Below, piece by piece: positions 50,895-60,543 of a stretch of DNA of 64,000 nt. Source of the stretch: Noviluteimonas lactosilytica (lineage in GTDB: Bacteria > Pseudomonadota > Gammaproteobacteria > Xanthomonadales > Xanthomonadaceae). The stretch spans positions 974,189-1,038,188 of the forward strand of contig NZ_JAJGAK010000001.1 of the NCBI RefSeq assembly GCF_020866925.1. The letters run 5' to 3'. The notes beneath the pieces are model-generated. The model did no database searches, had not been told where the DNA came from, and saw only the letters and a program-made list of their open reading frames with translations. The position numbers and the translations under genes were made by a program. Within the stretch, counting starts at the first letter, position 1. Each line of letters starts with the position of its first letter.

Positions 50895-53240
50895 ATGCGC
50901 CTGAAGTACCTGTTCGGCGAATTCGAGCTCAATCCGGCGACGCGGGAACTCGTGCGCAACGGGAGCCCGGTGGCGCTGCGCGCCCGGTCGCTGGAATGCC
51001 TCATCTACCTGATCGAGCATCGGGATCGCGCGGTGGGCCGCGACGAGTTGATCTCGGCCGTGTGGGGCCGGGTCGATGTCGGCGACACGGTCGTGGCCCA
51101 GACCCTGCTGCGCGCGCGCAAGGCGCTGGACGACACCGGCAACCAGCAGGGGATGATCCGCACGCTGCCGCGCTTCGGCTATCGATGGGTGGCGCCGGTG
51201 CAGGAAGTGCCGCTCGCGCCGGACGAAGTGCCTCCGACGCTCGAAGTGGAGGCCGAAGCGGACACGGGCGACCCACGACACGTCGACGAAGCGGTCCCGC
51301 GCATCGATGTCGCGGCGCCCACGCGCTCGACCACGGACACGCGACGCCGATGGCCCCGCGGCTGGTCGGCGTTCGCCGTCCTGCTGGTCGCGATCGGGCT
51401 CGGCGCCTTCCTTTATCTGCGTTCGAAAGACACGCACGCGCCCGCGATGGCGGACGACCTCGTGCTGGTCATGCCGATGACCGTCGTTCCGATCGATTCC
51501 GAGAATGCGTGGGTGCGCCTGGGCGCCATGGACTACATGGCCGAGCGATTGCGCAGCAGCGGCATCAACGTGTTGCCCAGCGAGCAGGCGTTGCGCACCG
51601 CCGCGGCGATCGAAGGCGACGCGCCCGACGTGGACCGCAGGAAGTTGCTCGCGCTCAGTGGCGCGCGCTGGATCGCGCAACCCGAGGCATTGCGGGAACG
51701 CGATGGCTGGCGCGTTCGCTTGCAGGTGATCGAAGGCGGCAAGGCGCGTTCGCTCGAAGCGCGCGGGGACACCGCGCTCGCCGCCACCGCTGCCGCAGCC
51801 GACGCGTGGCTGCGGCAACTGGGCAGGCGGGACGGCGCTGCGCCGCCGCCGACGCGGCTGGCCGAACGCCTGCATCGCATCGACGCGGACATCCTGGCCG
51901 GTCGCCTGACGGAAGCGCGTCGCGTCGTGCGGTCCTTGCCGCCGGCCGAACGCAGCGATCCGCGTTTCCTGCTGCGCGAGGCGAAGCTCGAGTTCCGCGC
52001 CGCCAACCTCGATGCGGCGGCCACGCTCTACCAACAGGTCCTGGACAAGGTGACCGCCGCGGATCCGGACACGAAGATCGGCGCGCTGATCGGGCTGGGC
52101 ACCGCCTTCCGTGCGCAGGACCAGCTGAACGCAGCCGACCAGCGCTTCACGCAGGCGCTGGAAGCGCTGGAGTCGCTGCCCACCGATCGCGTCGATGCCC
52201 GGATGTTCGGCGTGGCGTACCAGGGGCGCGGCATCGTCCGCGTCCAGCGCGGCGAGATCGATGCCGGCATTCGCGACATGGGGCAGGCGCGCGTCTGGCT
52301 GCAACGCTCCGGCGATCGCATCACGCTCGGCGTGATCGGCCACAACCTCGGCAAGGCGGAGGCGATCCGCGGCGACTACCTGCAAGCGCTGCTCGAGTTC
52401 GATCGCTCGATCGAAACCTTCGAACGATTCCGCGTGCACGACTACCTCGCGAACTCCTTGTACGAGAAGGCCGAACTGCAACTCGCGCTGGCCAGGCCGG
52501 CCGAGGCGTGGGAAACGATCCGTCGCGCCGACGCGTTCCTGCCGAAGCTCGAGAGCGACGCGCTCGCGTGCGAGGTCCTGTCGACCAAGGCCAGGGTCCT
52601 GCTCGCGCTGGGTCGCTTGCGCGAGGCCGGCGATGCGCTGGCCGCGATCGCCGCGCGCGGCGTGCAGGACACCGATCCGCGACGACTGGAGCTCTCCCTG
52701 CGCCTGCACCTGGCGCGAGGCGAAGTCGCCCAGGCCGGGCGCCTGGCCGCGCGAGGCCCGGTCATCGGGGATGCGAGCCGCGGGCTGTTGCTGGCCGCGG
52801 TCCAGGCCGCGTTGCGCGCCGGCGATGTCCCGCTCGCCGAGAAATGGATCGCCGGCGTTGCGCAGGGCGAAGGCACGGGAGATCGCGACTTCGCCCTCGC
52901 GCTGGCGCGGGCGCTCGTCCTCCACGCCGGTGGCGACCGGGCGGGTGCGCTCGCGCAGGCGGAGCGGGCGGCCGCGCTGGTCGGGCGCCGCGCATCGCCC
53001 GACATCGAAATCCAGGCCGGCGTCGTCCAGGTCATGTTGCTGCTCGACCTGGAGCGGGCCACGGCGGCCTCGGCCATCGTCGGTGAGCTGGAGAAGTACG
53101 CGGAGTCCGATTACCGGGTGGCCTGGGTCATGCCGAAGCTCTACCAGGCGCTGGGCGATCCGCGCGCGGCCGCTTCCGCACGCGTGCGTGCGATGGCGCT
53201 CGCCGGGGAACGCGACTCCGCGGTCGCCCCCCTCCTCTGA
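50895..53240 (+). CDS. membrane-anchored winged-helix/TPR regulator (CadC-like), second copy
   Basis: A 781-residue protein of the same plan as the regulator at 39085. Residues 1-105 are an OmpR/CadC-like winged helix (YLFGEFELNPATRELVRNG, LRARSLECLIYLIEH, VVAQTLLRARKALDD, IRTLPRFGYRWVAPV). A charged Asp/Glu/Pro linker leads to one membrane helix (WSAFAVLLVAIGLGAFLYL, about 155-175). A periplasmic beta segment (ALSGARWIAQPEALRE) and a long helical TPR region with at least nine repeats follow (ALLEFDRSIETFERF; AWETIRRADAFLPK). The 39085 and 50895 proteins are not close in sequence beyond the DNA-binding domain. It follows the GH18-like gene closely on the same strand and ends before a hairpin. 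It probably senses an extracytoplasmic or protein signal. Confidence 0.9.
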   Translation: MRLKYLFGEFELNPATRELVRNGSPVALRARSLECLIYLIEHRDRAVGRDELISAVWGRVDVGDTVVAQTLLRARKALDDTGNQQGMIRTLPRFGYRWVAPVQEVPLAPDEVPPTLEVEAEADTGDPRHVDEAVPRIDVAAPTRSTTDTRRRWPRGWSAFAVLLVAIGLGAFLYLRSKDTHAPAMADDLVLVMPMTVVPIDSENAWVRLGAMDYMAERLRSSGINVLPSEQALRTAAAIEGDAPDVDRRKLLALSGARWIAQPEALRERDGWRVRLQVIEGGKARSLEARGDTALAATAAAADAWLRQLGRRDGAAPPPTRLAERLHRIDADILAGRLTEARRVVRSLPPAERSDPRFLLREAKLEFRAANLDAAATLYQQVLDKVTAADPDTKIGALIGLGTAFRAQDQLNAADQRFTQALEALESLPTDRVDARMFGVAYQGRGIVRVQRGEIDAGIRDMGQARVWLQRSGDRITLGVIGHNLGKAEAIRGDYLQALLEFDRSIETFERFRVHDYLANSLYEKAELQLALARPAEAWETIRRADAFLPKLESDALACEVLSTKARVLLALGRLREAGDALAAIAARGVQDTDPRRLELSLRLHLARGEVAQAGRLAARGPVIGDASRGLLLAAVQAALRAGDVPLAEKWIAGVAQGEGTGDRDFALALARALVLHAGGDRAGALAQAERAAALVGRRASPDIEIQAGVVQVMLLLDLERATAASAIVGELEKYAESDYRVAWVMPKLYQALGDPRAAASARVRAMALAGERDSAVAPLL

Positions 53241-53247
53241 TTCCCTC

Positions 53248-53274
53248 GCCGGGCGGGGCGCCGCGTCGCCCGGC
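53248..53274. terminator. hairpin after the winged-helix/TPR regulator
   Basis: GCCGGGCG (53248-53255) and CGCCCGGC (53267-53274) pair with an 11-base loop, 7 bases after the stop. No T-run follows. It separates the regulator from the metallopeptidase promoter region (53275-53385). Confidence 0.55.
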
Positions 53275-53397
53275 CCGGTGTGACCCGCGCATTTCCTTTC
53301 GATTTCCGTTCCATCACCGCGCCCGATTTCCCCCTTGTGGCGTGCGGGGCCGGGAATGGAACGTGGTTCCCCTGCGCTACGAACCCAGGGGAACCCC

Positions 53398-54936
53398 ATG
53401 CATCTGTTCACCAAGTTGTCTTTGCTCGCGGCACTGACGACGGTCGCCGGCGACGCGCTCGCGCTCGACAACTCGCCCACCGGCCGTGCCCTCGGGTTGC
53501 TGCGCAGCCACGGCGCGCTGGCATCGGCCTCCGCCCACGACGGGTTCCTGGCGCGCGACGTGATCGTCGATGCGGACGGCACCGAGCACGTCCGCTTCGA
53601 CCGCTCGTACCGGGGCCTGCCGGTGATCGGCGGCGACGTGGTCGTCCATTCGCGCCAGGGGCGCTTCCGGTCGATGTCGGTGAACCAGCGCCAGCCGCTG
53701 CTGCTGCCGGTCCGCCCGGGCCGCGATGCGAAGTCCGCCATCGGCGCCGCGGGCGCCGCGTTCGGCGCGCGCACCGACGGCACGCCCGAAAGCACGCTCG
53801 TCGTGTACGCGCGCGACATCGAGCCCCGCCTCGCATGGCAGGTGCGCCTGCACAACGCGCAGGCCGACATGACCTACGTCGTCGATGCACAGGACCGCCG
53901 GATCCTCGATCGCTGGAGCAACCGCGAGACCGCCGCCGTCACCGGAAAGGCCAGGACGCTCTACTCGGGCGAAGTCGCGCTCACCACCAACAGCATCACC
54001 GGCGGCTACGAACTGCGCGACCCCTCGCGCGGCGGGATGCGCACGATCGACGGATCCAACGCACGCACCTCGGGCCAGGTTTACAAGGACAGCGACAACA
54101 CCTGGGGCAACCACACGATCGCGGACGTGGCCACCGCGGCCGCCGACGCGCAATACGGTGCAGCCGTCACCTGGGACTATTTCCGGATCGCGCACGGCCG
54201 CCTCGGCATCGGCGGCAACGGCAAGGGTGCGTACAGCCGCGTGCATTACGGCCGCGGCTACAGCAACGCCTACTGGTCCGACACCTGCTTCTGCATGACC
54301 TACGGCGACGGCGACGGCGTGCATCTCAGCCCGCTGGTCGCACTGGACATCACCGGTCACGAGATGTCGCACGGCGTGAATTCGCAGACCGCGAATCTCA
54401 TCTACTCCGGCGAGTCCGGCGGCCTGAACGAGGCCAACTCGGACATCCTCGGCACGATGGTGGAGTTCCATGCGAACAACGGCAAGGACACGCCGGATTA
54501 CCTGATCGGCGAGGAAGTGTTCATCGACAACGTGGCCGGCAGCGCCAACCAGATGGCGCTGCGCTACATGTTCAAGCCGATCGCCGACAAGCGTTCGCCG
54601 AATTGCTGGTCCAGCGGCCTCGGCAACCTGGATGTGCATTACTCGTCCGGCGTCGCCAACCTGTTCTTCTATTTGCTCGCCGAAGGCACCGCCGCGAAGA
54701 CCTACAGCGGCGTCAACCACACGCCGGCGACCTGCAACGGGTCGAAGTTCGCGGGCATCGGTCGCGCGAAGGCCGGGAAGATCTGGTACCGCGCGCTGAC
54801 GGTGTACTTCACGTCCACGACGAATTACGCCGGCGCGCGCGCGGGGACGATCAGCGCCGCCAACGATCTTTACGGCATCGGCTCCGTGGAAGCGCGCGCA
54901 GTCGCCACCGCCTGGTCTGCCGTCTCCGTCAACTGA
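53398..54936 (+). CDS. secreted M4-family (thermolysin-like) metallopeptidase
   Basis: A 512-residue pre-pro-enzyme. A signal (MHLFTKLSLLAALTTVAGDA) precedes an FTP/PepSY propeptide (to about residue 200: YRGLPVIGGDVVVHSRQG, RLAWQVRLHNAQ, YVVDAQDRRILDR). The catalytic domain follows. The zinc motif is HEMSH (His321, Glu322, His325) in DITGHEMSHGVNSQT, and the third ligand Glu345 is in GGLNEANSD. The transition-state histidine region is GNLDVHYSSGVANLF. The domain ends YGIGSVEARAVATAWSAV, the typical M4 close. ATG 53398 has CAGGGGAACCCC upstream. It is followed after 42 bases by the giant autotransporter gene on the same strand, so co-expression is likely and the protease may process that adhesin. 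No C-terminal PPC or proprotein-convertase domain. Confidence 0.95.
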   Translation: MHLFTKLSLLAALTTVAGDALALDNSPTGRALGLLRSHGALASASAHDGFLARDVIVDADGTEHVRFDRSYRGLPVIGGDVVVHSRQGRFRSMSVNQRQPLLLPVRPGRDAKSAIGAAGAAFGARTDGTPESTLVVYARDIEPRLAWQVRLHNAQADMTYVVDAQDRRILDRWSNRETAAVTGKARTLYSGEVALTTNSITGGYELRDPSRGGMRTIDGSNARTSGQVYKDSDNTWGNHTIADVATAAADAQYGAAVTWDYFRIAHGRLGIGGNGKGAYSRVHYGRGYSNAYWSDTCFCMTYGDGDGVHLSPLVALDITGHEMSHGVNSQTANLIYSGESGGLNEANSDILGTMVEFHANNGKDTPDYLIGEEVFIDNVAGSANQMALRYMFKPIADKRSPNCWSSGLGNLDVHYSSGVANLFFYLLAEGTAAKTYSGVNHTPATCNGSKFAGIGRAKAGKIWYRALTVYFTSTTNYAGARAGTISAANDLYGIGSVEARAVATAWSAVSVN

Positions 54937-54978
54937 CGAATCTCCAATCGAACCGCATTGCGCAGCCCAGGGGAAGCG

Positions 54979-57900
54979 ATGATCGAGTCCAGCAAGAACG
55001 TCCGCGCGCGCAAGCAGCGCAAGAACGCGACCCTCGTGGTCGCTCCCGTTGCGCGCGCGGTGCGCGCCGCGCTCGCCGCATCGGCCGTGTTCGCGTTGTC
55101 GGCCGGCGTCGCGAACGCCGCGGTGCGCAGCCAGGATGCGGCGCCTGCCGCGTATCGCTTCGCCGCGCAGGAGGCGTTCGCCGCGGAGGCTGCCTTCCCG
55201 CCCCCCGTCGACGTGACCCGCGTCGACGGCGACGATCATCCGAGCAGCGTGCTCCCGGCAGGCAACGACGGCGCGTGGGGCGGCGACATCGCCACGCTCA
55301 CCGAGATCGACAACGGCACCGACGTGCACGTCAGCGGTCATGGCGCGGACGTGCATGCGCTGTATGCCTTCGACGACAGTGTCACGATCGTCAACAACGC
55401 GGACGTCACCGCGGACGCCACGTTTCTCCTGGTGGGCGATTACGTGCAGGCGATCGGTGTGCGTGCCGCGGGTTACGCCGTCGATGTCCACAACGACACC
55501 TACGGGATGATCGGCGCGACGGCCGAGTCCGACGGCGGCCGCGCGCGCGCCAGGGCCGTGTACGCCACCGGTTTCTTCGAAAGCGTGTCCGTCGGCAACG
55601 ACGGCGAGATCCAGTCGCATGCCCAGGCGAACGATGGGCGCGCGGAAGCGCACGGTGTCTATGCGTTCGGTTACGGCAGCGCCACGACCGTCGACAACGC
55701 CGGCGACGTCCACGCCAGCGCGCACGCGGACGGCGGCTTCGGCTACGCCACCGGCATCACGTCGATCGGGTACGGCTCGGGCGACAACGATGCGGTGGTC
55801 GTCAATCGCGGCTCGATCGATGCCGAAACCGACGCCGCGTACGCCTACGCATTCGGCGTCCTCAACCTGACGCGGCAGCGCTACGGCAGCGCGTCGTTCA
55901 CCAACGACGGCGACATCCACGCGACCGCGACCGGCGACCTCGCCACCGCCACGGGCGTCCTCAACCTCGCCCTGCGCTACGGCGATGCGACGATGACCAA
56001 CACCGGCACCGTCGAAGCCGTCGCCAACGGCACGATGGGCGGATCGGCGACCGGCCTGTACACCTATGCCAACGTCTACGATGCGACCGTCGACAACAGC
56101 GGCACGGTCAGCGCGATCGCCACCGGCGACATCGCCCTTGCGACCGGCATCGATGCGAGTTCGGCGCTGTACGGTGCGACGACGGTGCGCAACAGCGGCG
56201 ACGTGACCGCGCACGCCTACGCCGGTTCGGGATTCGCCAACGCCGCGGGCCTGGTGGCCTCGTCGGAAAAGGAAGTCGACGTCACCAACGAAGCGAGCAT
56301 CGACGTCGTCGCCCGTTCGGCGGACGACGCCGCGTTTGCGCTGGGCCTGTATGCCACGGCCGTGGAAACGACCACGATGCGCAACTACGGCGACGTGGGC
56401 GTGCTCGCCGAGAGCGCGAACGGCGACGCCATCGCGTATGGCGCGTTCGAGTTCGCGGGTTACGCGGGCATCGGCGTGATGATCAACGGCGGCGAACTCC
56501 ATGCCACGGCCTCCGCCGGCGCGGGTGCGCAGGCGCACGCCACGGCCATCAACGTGATCGGCGACGTGGCGAGCGTCTTCAACGACGCCAACGCCACCGC
56601 AACGGCCACCGCCGGCGACGGCGGTCTCGCCGATGCGCGTGCCGCGCGGTCGTACGGCATGTACACGTCGGTCTCCAACTACGGCGCACTCGCCGCCGAT
56701 GCAACCGCCATGGGCGGCGTCGCCGGCGCACGCGGCATCGATTCGCTCGGCGTCCTGGGCTCGACCGTCTACAACGCGGGCGACATCGTGGCCAACGCGG
56801 ATGCAACCGGCGGCGAAGCCTCTGCGTTCGGCACGTACTCGGTCGGCATCTCCTCCGGCGCCGGCACCACGAACCATGGGACGATCGCGGCGCATGCCAG
56901 CGGCGATGCCGCCGACACTTACGGCGTCCTCAACGCATCGGCCTACTACGGCGAAGCGATCACGATCAACACGGGCAGCATCAGCGCGATCGCCGAAGGC
57001 GGCGTCGCCGCGGAAGGCGAAGAAGAAGCGATCGCCTTCGGCGTCTACAACTTCGCGCTGCTCTACGACTCGGTGGTCGACAACAGCGGATCGATCTACG
57101 CGGCGGCCATCGCCACGGCCGACATCCGCGGCACGACGGGCTTCCTGCAGGCCAAGGCCGTGGGCGCGGAAGCGCTCAGCGTCTACGGCTACGGCGACGC
57201 CGTGATTTCCAATACGGGCGACATCGACGCGGTCGCTGTCACGAGCCAGGGCTATGCGTCGGCGTGGGGCGCGGCGGTGCAGTCGACCGGCGCTTACGGC
57301 GGCATGGCGCTCGTCGACAACGATGGTTCCCTGTCGGCCTATGCCTATGCGGACATCGGTGTCGCGAGCGCCACGGGCGCCTACCTCCTCGACATCGCGG
57401 GCGATGCGCAGGTCGTGAACCACGGCGACATCAGCGCCATGGCCCGCGCCGAACGCGGCATCGTCAACGTTTCGGTCAACTACGCGTATGCCATCGGCGT
57501 GCAGGATGTCAGCATCTACGGCACGGCCAGTGTCGCCAATTACGGCAGCATCTCGGCCACTGCCTCCGCCGAGGGCGCCATCACCGGCGCGACGGGCATC
57601 ATGGCCTACGGCGACTACGCCGTCGTTTCGAATGCCGCGGGTGCGAGCATCCGCGCTACCGGCGAAGTCGACCTGTTCGGCGGCGGGTTCGCGGTGGGCA
57701 TCAGCGCCGGCGGCAACCATGGCGTCGACGTCGTGAACGATGGCGACATCGGCGTGTACGGACATGCCTACGCGTTCTCCGAAGGCGACAACGGTTTCTA
57801 CGGCGCGGCGCAGGCGACCGGCATCGAGGCTTCGGCCGGCATGCAGGGCGACGTCTCGGTACTGAACAACGGCGACATCGTCGCCATCGCGCTCGCCGAG

Positions 57901-60510
57901 GACAGCGTCAGCTTCGCCCAGGGCGGCGCCGGTGCGGTCGGCATCAATGTGTATGCGAAGTACGACGCGAGCATCGTCAACAGCGGCGACATCCTCGCGT
58001 CGGCGCAGGCCGAGTTCGGCATTACCGGCGCCTACGGCGCGATCGCGCACGGCCACGACACCGACGTGGTCAACGCGGCCGGGGCCACCATCGTCGCCAC
58101 CGCGTCGGTGGGCAGCCGATCGGGCGAGCAATACGGTGGTCGCGCGGTGTCGTTCGGCACCCACACGTTCGGCTCGGGGATGGAGGAAGGCGTCACGTAC
58201 AACGCCGGCGTCATCGTCTCGCACGCCACCGCCACCTCGGATGGGACCAACGCGGTGCCGGCGCTTGCCACGTCCTGGGGCAGCGCCATCGGCGCGTACT
58301 CCAACGTGCTGGCCGGAACGGTGATCAACCACGGCGACATCGAAGCCGTCGCGAGCGCCGAACTCGGCTATGCGACGGCCTTCGGCGCTTACGTGACCAC
58401 CGGTTTCGAGTCGGAAGTCGCCAATGCGGGCCGCATCCTCGCCAACGCGACCGCCGACAACGGCAATGCGTTCGCAGTGGGCAGCCATGCATACGCGTTG
58501 CACCAGACGGTGACCTACAACTGCGACGAATACGGCTGCGATTGGGCGAACCCCAACGTCGTCGTCGACGGCGGCGACGCGCTGACCGACAACAGCGGCG
58601 AAATCATCGCCACCGCAAGCGCGCTCGGCGGCGTGGGCTACAGCTATGGCGCCGTGGTGCTCGGCGCGTTCACGGCCAGCATCACCAACAGCGGCGTGAT
58701 CAGCGCGGCCACGCACGCCGACGACGCGACCGCGATGGGCGTGGTGGTGCGCAGTGCCTCCGGCGCGCAACTCGACAACACCGGCCGCATCCTCGCCGGC
58801 GCCTACGGCGCCGACGCCACCGCAACCGCGGTGCTGATGGGCGACACCGGCAGCAACGTGCTGACCAACAGCGGCACCATCGCCGCATTCGGCGATGGCG
58901 AACGCGTCGCCGTGTCGTCGGGCAGCGATGCCACCGCGCGCATCGTCAACAGCGGTTCGCTGATCGGCGCGGTACGCACGGGCAACCTCGACGACGACCT
59001 GGTCAACGACGCGGGTGCGACCTGGCTCGCGATCGGCGAGTCTGGCTTCGGCGGCGGCGACGACCGCATCGTCAACCACGGCACGCTCGTCATGCAGGAC
59101 GCCGCGATCCGTCTCGGCGGCTACGCGGCGGGCAACATGTTCGAGAACTTCGGCACCATCGCCGTGTCGGGCGACGCGAACGTGATCGACATGGACAACC
59201 CCTTCCCGGTCTTCAACAACGGCACGATCAGCTTCGTCGACGGCGCGGCCGACGACGTGCTGACCATCGTCGGCGACTTCGCCGGTGAAGGCACGCTGCA
59301 GCTCGACGTCGGCGGCCTGCACGGCACCAGCGACCGCCTCTACATCGACGGCAGCGTCATCGAATCGACGGCGCAGACGCTCGACCTGAACCTGCTGGAC
59401 CTGCCGACGACGGCGAACGTCGACATCCCGCTCGTGCTCGTGGGCGGCGATGCGCTGGCCGGCGACTTCATCCTGGGCCACGTGCAGCACGGCACCGGCT
59501 TCGTGACGATGGACTTCCGCCTGGACACGCGCATCGATGCGAGCAACGCGACGCGCGACATCGTGTCGCTCGGCGTGGACGTCACCGGCCTCGACGACCT
59601 GGGTTCGCTCGCCGCGGCCATCGCGCCCGGTGCGCAGCGCCTCGTCGATGCGCAGGTCGGCACCTGGCACCAGCGCATGGGCGTGGTGCCGCGCCAAAGC
59701 AGCGACGCCGGCATGGCGCCGTGGGTGCGCGTGTTCTCCAGCAGCGGCGACATCGACGCGGACCATCGCAGCAACTTCGGTTCCGGCGGCCACTTCGGCT
59801 TCGAACAGTCGAACCACGGTTGGGAACTCGGCCTCGACACGCGCCCGGGCGACAACTTCGCCTTCGGCATGCTGGTCGCCAGCTCGGAAGGCACGCAGCA
59901 CCTGGACGGCGCCGCCGGCAGCGACCGCTTCGACGGCACGTCGTTCGGCCTGTACGGCACCGGGTTCGGCGCCAACGGTTTCTACCTCGACGTCTCGCTG
60001 CGCTGGACCGGCATCGATGGACGCATGCGTTCGTCGGCAGGCGAACATCGCGTGGACGCGTCCGCCGAATCGTTCAACGTCGAGACCGGCTTTACCGCGT
60101 GGACGCTGGGCAACGGGATCGGGGTCGTGCCGCAGGCGCAGTACACGCGCACGCGCATCAGCGACATCACGCCGGTGCAATCGGGCCAGGCCGAGTTCGT
60201 CAGCGACGGGGGTGTGTCGTCGCGCGGGCGCCTCGGCGTGGCCTTCGACAAGCGTTTCGAGCACGCCGGATTCACGTGGACGCCGTACGGCTCGATCAAT
60301 GCGATCCACGAGTTCGACGGCGAGTACGCGTACGCGATCAACGACGGCCTGCTCGGCACCACCAGCACCGACGGCACCAGCGCGATGGTCGAACTGGGCC
60401 TGGGCGCGCAGAAGGGCGGCCTGTCGATCACGGGCGGCCTCAACTGGATCGACGGCGGCGCGATGCAAGGCATCGGCGGCGGCCAGGTGAACGTGCGTTA
60501 CAGCTGGTGA
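54979..60510 (+). CDS. giant beta-helix autotransporter adhesin
   Basis: An 1843-residue type V secretion protein. The extended signal peptide (MIESSKNVRARKQRKNATLV, then ARAVRAALAASAVFALSAGV) is ESPR-like. The passenger (about 50-1560) consists of about 39 turns with the motif (V/I/T)-N-x-G-x-(I/V) followed by alternating Ala/small residues and AxG, fitting a right-handed beta-helix. The C-terminal 270 residues are an autotransporter beta-barrel (APWVRVFSSSGDID, GHFGFEQSNHGWELGLDTRP, VGQ-type strands) with terminal Trp (QVNVRYSW). The only two cysteines seen are Cys1182 and Cys1187 in NCDEYGC. ATG 54979 has CAGGGGAAG upstream; an earlier ATG is out of keeping with the signal. It is probably secreted to the cell surface; ligand unknown. 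Confidence 0.92.
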   Translation: MIESSKNVRARKQRKNATLVVAPVARAVRAALAASAVFALSAGVANAAVRSQDAAPAAYRFAAQEAFAAEAAFPPPVDVTRVDGDDHPSSVLPAGNDGAWGGDIATLTEIDNGTDVHVSGHGADVHALYAFDDSVTIVNNADVTADATFLLVGDYVQAIGVRAAGYAVDVHNDTYGMIGATAESDGGRARARAVYATGFFESVSVGNDGEIQSHAQANDGRAEAHGVYAFGYGSATTVDNAGDVHASAHADGGFGYATGITSIGYGSGDNDAVVVNRGSIDAETDAAYAYAFGVLNLTRQRYGSASFTNDGDIHATATGDLATATGVLNLALRYGDATMTNTGTVEAVANGTMGGSATGLYTYANVYDATVDNSGTVSAIATGDIALATGIDASSALYGATTVRNSGDVTAHAYAGSGFANAAGLVASSEKEVDVTNEASIDVVARSADDAAFALGLYATAVETTTMRNYGDVGVLAESANGDAIAYGAFEFAGYAGIGVMINGGELHATASAGAGAQAHATAINVIGDVASVFNDANATATATAGDGGLADARAARSYGMYTSVSNYGALAADATAMGGVAGARGIDSLGVLGSTVYNAGDIVANADATGGEASAFGTYSVGISSGAGTTNHGTIAAHASGDAADTYGVLNASAYYGEAITINTGSISAIAEGGVAAEGEEEAIAFGVYNFALLYDSVVDNSGSIYAAAIATADIRGTTGFLQAKAVGAEALSVYGYGDAVISNTGDIDAVAVTSQGYASAWGAAVQSTGAYGGMALVDNDGSLSAYAYADIGVASATGAYLLDIAGDAQVVNHGDISAMARAERGIVNVSVNYAYAIGVQDVSIYGTASVANYGSISATASAEGAITGATGIMAYGDYAVVSNAAGASIRATGEVDLFGGGFAVGISAGGNHGVDVVNDGDIGVYGHAYAFSEGDNGFYGAAQATGIEASAGMQGDVSVLNNGDIVAIALAEDSVSFAQGGAGAVGINVYAKYDASIVNSGDILASAQAEFGITGAYGAIAHGHDTDVVNAAGATIVATASVGSRSGEQYGGRAVSFGTHTFGSGMEEGVTYNAGVIVSHATATSDGTNAVPALATSWGSAIGAYSNVLAGTVINHGDIEAVASAELGYATAFGAYVTTGFESEVANAGRILANATADNGNAFAVGSHAYALHQTVTYNCDEYGCDWANPNVVVDGGDALTDNSGEIIATASALGGVGYSYGAVVLGAFTASITNSGVISAATHADDATAMGVVVRSASGAQLDNTGRILAGAYGADATATAVLMGDTGSNVLTNSGTIAAFGDGERVAVSSGSDATARIVNSGSLIGAVRTGNLDDDLVNDAGATWLAIGESGFGGGDDRIVNHGTLVMQDAAIRLGGYAAGNMFENFGTIAVSGDANVIDMDNPFPVFNNGTISFVDGAADDVLTIVGDFAGEGTLQLDVGGLHGTSDRLYIDGSVIESTAQTLDLNLLDLPTTANVDIPLVLVGGDALAGDFILGHVQHGTGFVTMDFRLDTRIDASNATRDIVSLGVDVTGLDDLGSLAAAIAPGAQRLVDAQVGTWHQRMGVVPRQSSDAGMAPWVRVFSSSGDIDADHRSNFGSGGHFGFEQSNHGWELGLDTRPGDNFAFGMLVASSEGTQHLDGAAGSDRFDGTSFGLYGTGFGANGFYLDVSLRWTGIDGRMRSSAGEHRVDASAESFNVETGFTAWTLGNGIGVVPQAQYTRTRISDITPVQSGQAEFVSDGGVSSRGRLGVAFDKRFEHAGFTWTPYGSINAIHEFDGEYAYAINDGLLGTTSTDGTSAMVELGLGAQKGGLSITGGLNWIDGGAMQGIGGGQVNVRYSW
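55390..59229 (+). repeat. about 39 short coding turns of the autotransporter passenger
   Basis: The N-x-G-x-I motif occurs about 39 times at irregular spacing, often 25-45 residues, between the first VNNADV and the last FNNGTI. Variants are VNNADV, GNDGEI, VNRGSI, DNSGTV, VNHGDI and ENFGTI. The DNA repeats are too diverged to be simple tandem repeats but are clearly a protein periodicity. Confidence 0.85.
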
Positions 60511-60543
60511 TCTCCGAACAACGAACCAGAAGGTGAAGTAGCA

